Source of the DNA: Lachnospiraceae bacterium
GTDB lineage: Bacteria > Bacillota > Clostridia > Lachnospirales > Lachnospiraceae
Assembly (NCBI GenBank): GCA_014804355.1
Contig: JAAUZY010000022.1
Coordinates: 48,860 to 112,859, forward strand
DNA length: 64,000 nt
Direction of reading: 5' to 3'
In this document: piece by piece, positions 60,901 through 64,000 of the stretch
Layout of the letters: each line of letters begins with the position of its first letter
Position numbering within the stretch: position 1 is the stretch's first letter
Notes under the pieces: generated by a model
The model's database searches: none
Told to the model about the DNA's origin: nothing
The model's input: the letters and a program-made list of their open reading frames with translations, nothing else
Program-made: the position numbers and the translations under genes

Positions 60901-63900
60901 GCTATCATGGTGGTGACTTCGCGGGTCTGACCGAGAAGTTGGATTACTTGCAGGAGCTGGGCGTTAATACGATCTGGATTACTCCGATTGTGGAGAATCA
61001 GACGGTTGCAAACAGCGTTAATGATCCTACTGTTAAAGAAGCATGGGGCTATACAGGTTATTGGGCGAAAGATTTTACGAAGCTGGATTCCCATCTCGGA
61101 ACGGAAGCAGAGTTTAGCGCTTTACTGAATGCAGCTCATGCGAAAGGTATGAAGGTCATGGTAGACGTGGTGCTCAACCATACCGGTTACGGTGATGAGA
61201 TCACGAATTACTATAATGCATACGTTAAGAATGAAGGTGACGATCCGATTCGGATGTTAAGAAACAATGATGAGGTCGTTCCCGGAAGTGATCAGATGAG
61301 TTCCCTGTCGGGACTTCCCGATTTCCGTACAGAGGATCCGGAAGTAAGAGAACTGGTCGTAGAATGGCAGTCCAATTGGATTAGCAAATATCCGATTGAC
61401 TATTATCGTGTAGATACGGTAAAACATGTAGATGATACTACATGGTCGGCATTCAAGAATGCATTGACCGAGATTAATCCTGACTTTAAGATGATCGGTG
61501 AATGGGCAGGTGCAGGCTACACAACAGACACTGGTATGCTGAATACAGGACGTATGGATGCTTTGCTTGACTTTGACTTCCCGGCAAAGGCAGCTGACTT
61601 CGTTACGGGTGACTTGTCGGGTGTAGAGGGATTCTTGTCCGCGAGAAACGGAGCTATTGACAATACCGCGTCTCTGGGATCGTGGTTAAGCAACCATGAC
61701 CAGAAGGGATTTGTAAAGAGACTGACGAGTGAAAAAGGCATATCGGAAGATAAGGCTAAACAGCTTGCACTGGTAGCGGCATCCCTGCAGCTTACGGCTA
61801 AGGGACAGGTATACATCTATTACGGTGAGGAAATCGGCGTAAGCGACGGTGAAGAGAATTATCCGTACCAGTCGAACCGTAGAGATTTTGACTGGTCCAA
61901 AGTAACGGATGACAATGAAGCTTTAGCACACTACAAAAAGATGATCTCAATCCGTAACATGTATTCTGAGCTGTTTGCGAAGGGTGCTCGTAACACGGTA
62001 AGTACAGCCAATGGACTGGATGTATTTACAAGAAGCTACGGCGGCACTACGCTGACGGTTGCGCTGAACATTACAGATCAGGCACAGACCTATACTCTGA
62101 GTGGACAAACTCCGGGTAAGGTGATGTTAGATTATTACAGTGGTTCATTATTCCCTATTGACGAGAACGGTAATGCAGTGATCACGGTACCTGCTGCAGT
62201 GGACGGCGGTACAGTAGTGCTTGTACAGGATGAAGAACTTGAGAATCACCCTGAAGGAATGCAGATTAGAAAGATTCCGGATCAGACATACACAGGCTTA
62301 AGCATCAAGCTTCCCGAAGATGTACTGCAGGTATATGCCGGAACGGCTAGACTGACAGCAGGCGTTGACTATACTGTCAGCTATAAGAACAACAAAGCGG
62401 TTGGAACAGCAACTGTTACGATCAAAGGTAAAGGCAACTATAAAGATACGGTAACTGCACAGTTCAATATCGTAAAGAAGAATGTTGCACAGTTGGATAT
62501 TGACTATAAGGATGTCCTGATTGCAAACGGAAGCGTACAGAAGCCGTTGTCGAAGATTAGCAATAACGGCAAGAAGCTTACAGCAAAGGAATATCAGGTT
62601 GAGTACTATCAGATAGTGAATGGACAGAAGACTCTGGTACAAGGTCAGGGTGTGAGAGAAGTTGGCGAGTATCAGATGGTCATCACAGGTCTTAATAATT
62701 ACACAGGCACGGTTACCAAGGATATTTCGGTAAAAGCGGACGGTAAGTATATATCTAAGCTGACGATTAGACTGAAAGGTCTGGATAAGAACTCAATTGC
62801 TTATGACGAAGGAAATGAGATTGAGCCAGAAATTGAAGTTATGGATGGCGAAAAGACCCTAAAGGGATCGAAAACGAAAGACGACTCAGAGGCTGAATAT
62901 ATCTATACTTACTCCAATAACGTGAATGTGGGAACAGCAAATGTTATTATCACTGGTGTATCGGCGAAGGGATATTACGGTAGCGTAACGAAGTCCTTCA
63001 AGATCGCAGGCACGGAATTATCTAAGGTAGCACAGGTAGACACGTCGAAATGGCAGAATAAAGTAACCATCGACATAACAGGCAGTGCACAGCAGCCTAA
63101 TGCGGTATTGACGGCTAAGAAAGGTCAGACCGTAAACTTGACAAAGGGTAAAGACTATACCGTAAGCTACAGCAACAACACTAAGCCGGGAACGGCGACC
63201 GTAACATTCACGGGTGCGGGAGCGTATACAGGTACGATCAAGAAGACCTTTAAGGTTACCGCGATTGCATGGACACAGGCTGATGTGGATAAGAAGAATC
63301 TTGTAATTAAAGTTGAACAGAGCGCTCCTTACTCCAAGAAAGGCGCGACGACACCTGTTACCGTAACCTATAAGAATAAGATGTTGACGGTCGGCAAGGA
63401 CTATAAGCTGAGCTATAAGAACAATAAGGCTTTATCTGAAGGTTTGGCACAGAACAAGAAGCCTTTCGTAGAAGTTACAGGTATGGGTTCCTACTCCGGT
63501 AAGGTTAAGTCTGAAACATTCACTATCGTGGAAGCTAATCTGGCTGACGCGAAAGCAGGAATCACGGTGACAGCGCCAGATGTGGAACAGAAGAGTGGAT
63601 GCATGACGAAACCTGTTGTGAAAGCAGCTGACGGTACATATCTGACAAATGGTACAGACTACACAGTGATGTATCAAAAACTGGTAGAGAACGGCGATCC
63701 CGTAGATGTGACAGAAAACGACACTACAATTCCGGTGAATACGCGTATGCAGGTTACAGTGGAAGGTAAGGGCAATTATACGGGTTCGGTTACTAAGGAC
63801 TACAGAATCGTGGGAACAAGCATCAGCAAGGCAACGATCGTAGTTAAAGCACAGACATATACCGGTAAAGAGATTACCTTAGACGCGGATGACTTCTCTA

Positions 63901-64000
63901 AAGCGAGAATTGGCAAGACCCCCTTGAAACTCGGTAAGGATTTTGAGATTGTAGAGGGCAGCTATGAGAAGAACGTCAACAAGGGTAACGCTACGGTTAT
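57939..64000 (+). CDS. Secreted multi-modular GH13 alpha-amylase/pullulanase-type enzyme, 3'-truncated by the window
   Basis: At least 2020 residues, open to the window end. Signal peptide 1-33 (cleavage after TVHA), acidic linker to about 115, two E-set/CBM48-like modules (about 118-215 with RYEYKFVVNG; about 308-385 with YQYGFMVDG), two CBM41/PUD-like starch-binding modules (about 500-600 with VDLWVWENG; about 613-715 with DWFFYTW), another E-set module, then GH13 from about 950 (VVYFAVTDRFFDG). All four catalytic regions are there: DVVLNH (1076-1081), YYRVDTVKH with nucleophile Asp1159, MIGEWAG with acid/base Glu1188, and SNHD with Asp1254. Then a C-domain and at least seven Ig-like repeats. 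It degrades starch outside the cell, like Amy13K of Eubacterium rectale; a cell-wall anchor probably follows downstream. Confidence 0.92.
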   Translation, partial: MRKRCWKTVLSAILASAMLFTSVPTNLTMTVHAEELGMEDMSDDVSGAEDEDEQKNENLTGNEAGEEQNVQNPVGEDANVENPADDGDGNDVTDDTPVAQPVEDQDAGSEKKTGHVVEADGKTVTFTYEGKDDTTSVVVSGTITEPVWQQNGANAFTLEREGNTNVFSGTKELKKGRYEYKFVVNGEYEGGDNKIIEASEFPGLSDQFITVVRGEEKTLDAKIDDTNVEYKLTDDTTSADTDGAISLTGESGSQKLTVGEKWDISKTFTMTATAVGGTDTCTVTVKVLAGNYVEDEDGKLPSIDSTKGEVTFYYFAPEADKVTIKGEMTGNDWPEVDMEFDSDTGYWAKTLTVAPGSYQYGFMVDGTFEKDEKQLHAGSIDDNNFVIVPGLADGQDVNAVLGGEVVELPGKLTLYKAYTGTSKINVKAESEDVAVTYSIPENVAWKDKVTLAAATEDKPATIAVKSDFPTDVKSFDLVATDETGTYTSRVIVNVVSTLYTYTIYYYDAMHEMSTEAVDLWVWENGGGGGNIAVPFTAKEELEDGREWLKATAELSFTSLGMKSRAKGTWDEWQDGVDRTYNNKEAKEEVTLYYVFGQPLTDTLPEIKEGADRYLVVEYTRTTQKDQDWFFYTWNSGYGNSFVPFEDEDKDGKGVAQVPVMSGVDSISFCLERTDDKGAHWGEKDGNDYVCPMPADQNIVKIKIEEGKGITYTYPYNTGYEINTKERKINFYYRDDEAFLEGSEGGYADVTLELIAPKEDDENAQAAAQNVQMTYDTEEQRYEWTLNQLNSGDYYYRYSRKKTADDEAEYVLDAFNEKKATVEETEYSAFKYELLNIEMEAELQNATMDYNDNNVLSIKVNATDLKGNPIEETSDFKVVDRATVDLSAVGGGITEIDPELLAISIAVKQGTSAGEKTLPIIIYDVYNNEYTTEAKVTVVDRSKGSDFDWDEAVVYFAVTDRFFDGNESNNEGDAPGSYDKTTNDGLNSSYHGGDFAGLTEKLDYLQELGVNTIWITPIVENQTVANSVNDPTVKEAWGYTGYWAKDFTKLDSHLGTEAEFSALLNAAHAKGMKVMVDVVLNHTGYGDEITNYYNAYVKNEGDDPIRMLRNNDEVVPGSDQMSSLSGLPDFRTEDPEVRELVVEWQSNWISKYPIDYYRVDTVKHVDDTTWSAFKNALTEINPDFKMIGEWAGAGYTTDTGMLNTGRMDALLDFDFPAKAADFVTGDLSGVEGFLSARNGAIDNTASLGSWLSNHDQKGFVKRLTSEKGISEDKAKQLALVAASLQLTAKGQVYIYYGEEIGVSDGEENYPYQSNRRDFDWSKVTDDNEALAHYKKMISIRNMYSELFAKGARNTVSTANGLDVFTRSYGGTTLTVALNITDQAQTYTLSGQTPGKVMLDYYSGSLFPIDENGNAVITVPAAVDGGTVVLVQDEELENHPEGMQIRKIPDQTYTGLSIKLPEDVLQVYAGTARLTAGVDYTVSYKNNKAVGTATVTIKGKGNYKDTVTAQFNIVKKNVAQLDIDYKDVLIANGSVQKPLSKISNNGKKLTAKEYQVEYYQIVNGQKTLVQGQGVREVGEYQMVITGLNNYTGTVTKDISVKADGKYISKLTIRLKGLDKNSIAYDEGNEIEPEIEVMDGEKTLKGSKTKDDSEAEYIYTYSNNVNVGTANVIITGVSAKGYYGSVTKSFKIAGTELSKVAQVDTSKWQNKVTIDITGSAQQPNAVLTAKKGQTVNLTKGKDYTVSYSNNTKPGTATVTFTGAGAYTGTIKKTFKVTAIAWTQADVDKKNLVIKVEQSAPYSKKGATTPVTVTYKNKMLTVGKDYKLSYKNNKALSEGLAQNKKPFVEVTGMGSYSGKVKSETFTIVEANLADAKAGITVTAPDVEQKSGCMTKPVVKAADGTYLTNGTDYTVMYQKLVENGDPVDVTENDTTIPVNTRMQVTVEGKGNYTGSVTKDYRIVGTSISKATIVVKAQTYTGKEITLDADDFSKARIGKTPLKLGKDFEIVEGSYEKNVNKGNATV
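62270..64000 (+). repeat. Tandem Ig-like (MBG-type) repeats of the amylase
   Basis: Seven degenerate units of about 70-90 codons, each with a DYTVSYKNN-type strand and ending in a pattern like GKGNYTGTVTKxFxI: ends near 62475 (NYKDTV), 62735 (NYTGTV), 63005 (GYYGSV), 63255 (AYTGTI), 63525 (SYSGKV) and 63810 (NYTGSV), the last unit cut by the window. Such stalks hold the catalytic part away from the cell wall. Confidence 0.85.

Overview
The window reads as one chromosomal stretch from a Gram-positive Clostridia, most likely Lachnospiraceae. This is inferred from strong AGGAGG-type ribosome binding sites, extended -10 promoters, LtaS-like and Dlt-like cell-wall genes, clostridial polytopic membrane families, and a giant secreted GH13 amylase with tandem Ig-like repeats. 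No rRNA, tRNA, transposase or CRISPR array was seen.

Positions 1-56637 form one very large, fully co-directional (+) locus for a cell-surface polysaccharide. (a) 1-8130: acyltransferase fragment, GT-C-like membrane proteins, two GNATs, a WecE/FdtB-type 4-aminosugar transaminase and a polyprenyl-phosphate GT2. (b) 8159-18586: polytopic protein, Wzy/ligase-like polymerase, then a Pgl-like amino-sugar cassette (PglF-like dehydratase, PglE-like aminotransferase, PglC-like initiating transferase, an ATP-grasp ligase, GT4). (c) 18689-27096: UDP-HexNAc dehydrogenase and C4 epimerase (predicted UDP-GalNAcA), GT10-like transferase, a decayed metallo-hydrolase, a sugar formyltransferase and two GT4s. 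(d) 27138-36178: polytopic protein, LtaS-like enzyme, and a Dlt-like aminoacylation cassette with a formyltransferase gene inside it. (e) 36266-47817: GT4s, a membrane gene frameshifted at a G9 tract, a deacetylase-like protein, two AsnB-like amidotransferases, a second SGNH protein and a GT2. (f) 47874-56637: two GT11 fucosyltransferase-like genes around an ABC flippase, a second DUF6056-like membrane protein, DUF5672, GT17 and a second polymerase.

A coherent reading: PglC-like and GT4/GT2/GT10/GT11/GT17 enzymes build a repeat unit on undecaprenyl phosphate; it contains 4-amino-6-deoxy sugars (acetylated or formylated) and possibly amidated GalNAcA. The ABC protein flips it, Wzy-like proteins polymerise it, GT-C proteins add side sugars from polyprenyl-P-sugars outside the membrane, and the LtaS/Dlt-like block decorates it with phosphoglycerol and (possibly N-formylated) aminoacyl groups.

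Positions 56638-57707 are a small accessory island: a 48-residue gene on the minus strand bracketed by inverted repeats, a HicA (shortened)/HicB pair with a palindromic operator, and a structured RNA followed by an intrinsic terminator. From 57939 to the window end lies the secreted multi-modular amylase, cut by the window edge.

Non-coding structure of note: two ~170-bp long-hairpin elements (2694 and 43203) with a shared core but site-specific self-complementary arms; a 13-bp direct duplication around the second; a triplicated 37-bp leader before the second asnB; and palindromic in-frame insertions in two genes.
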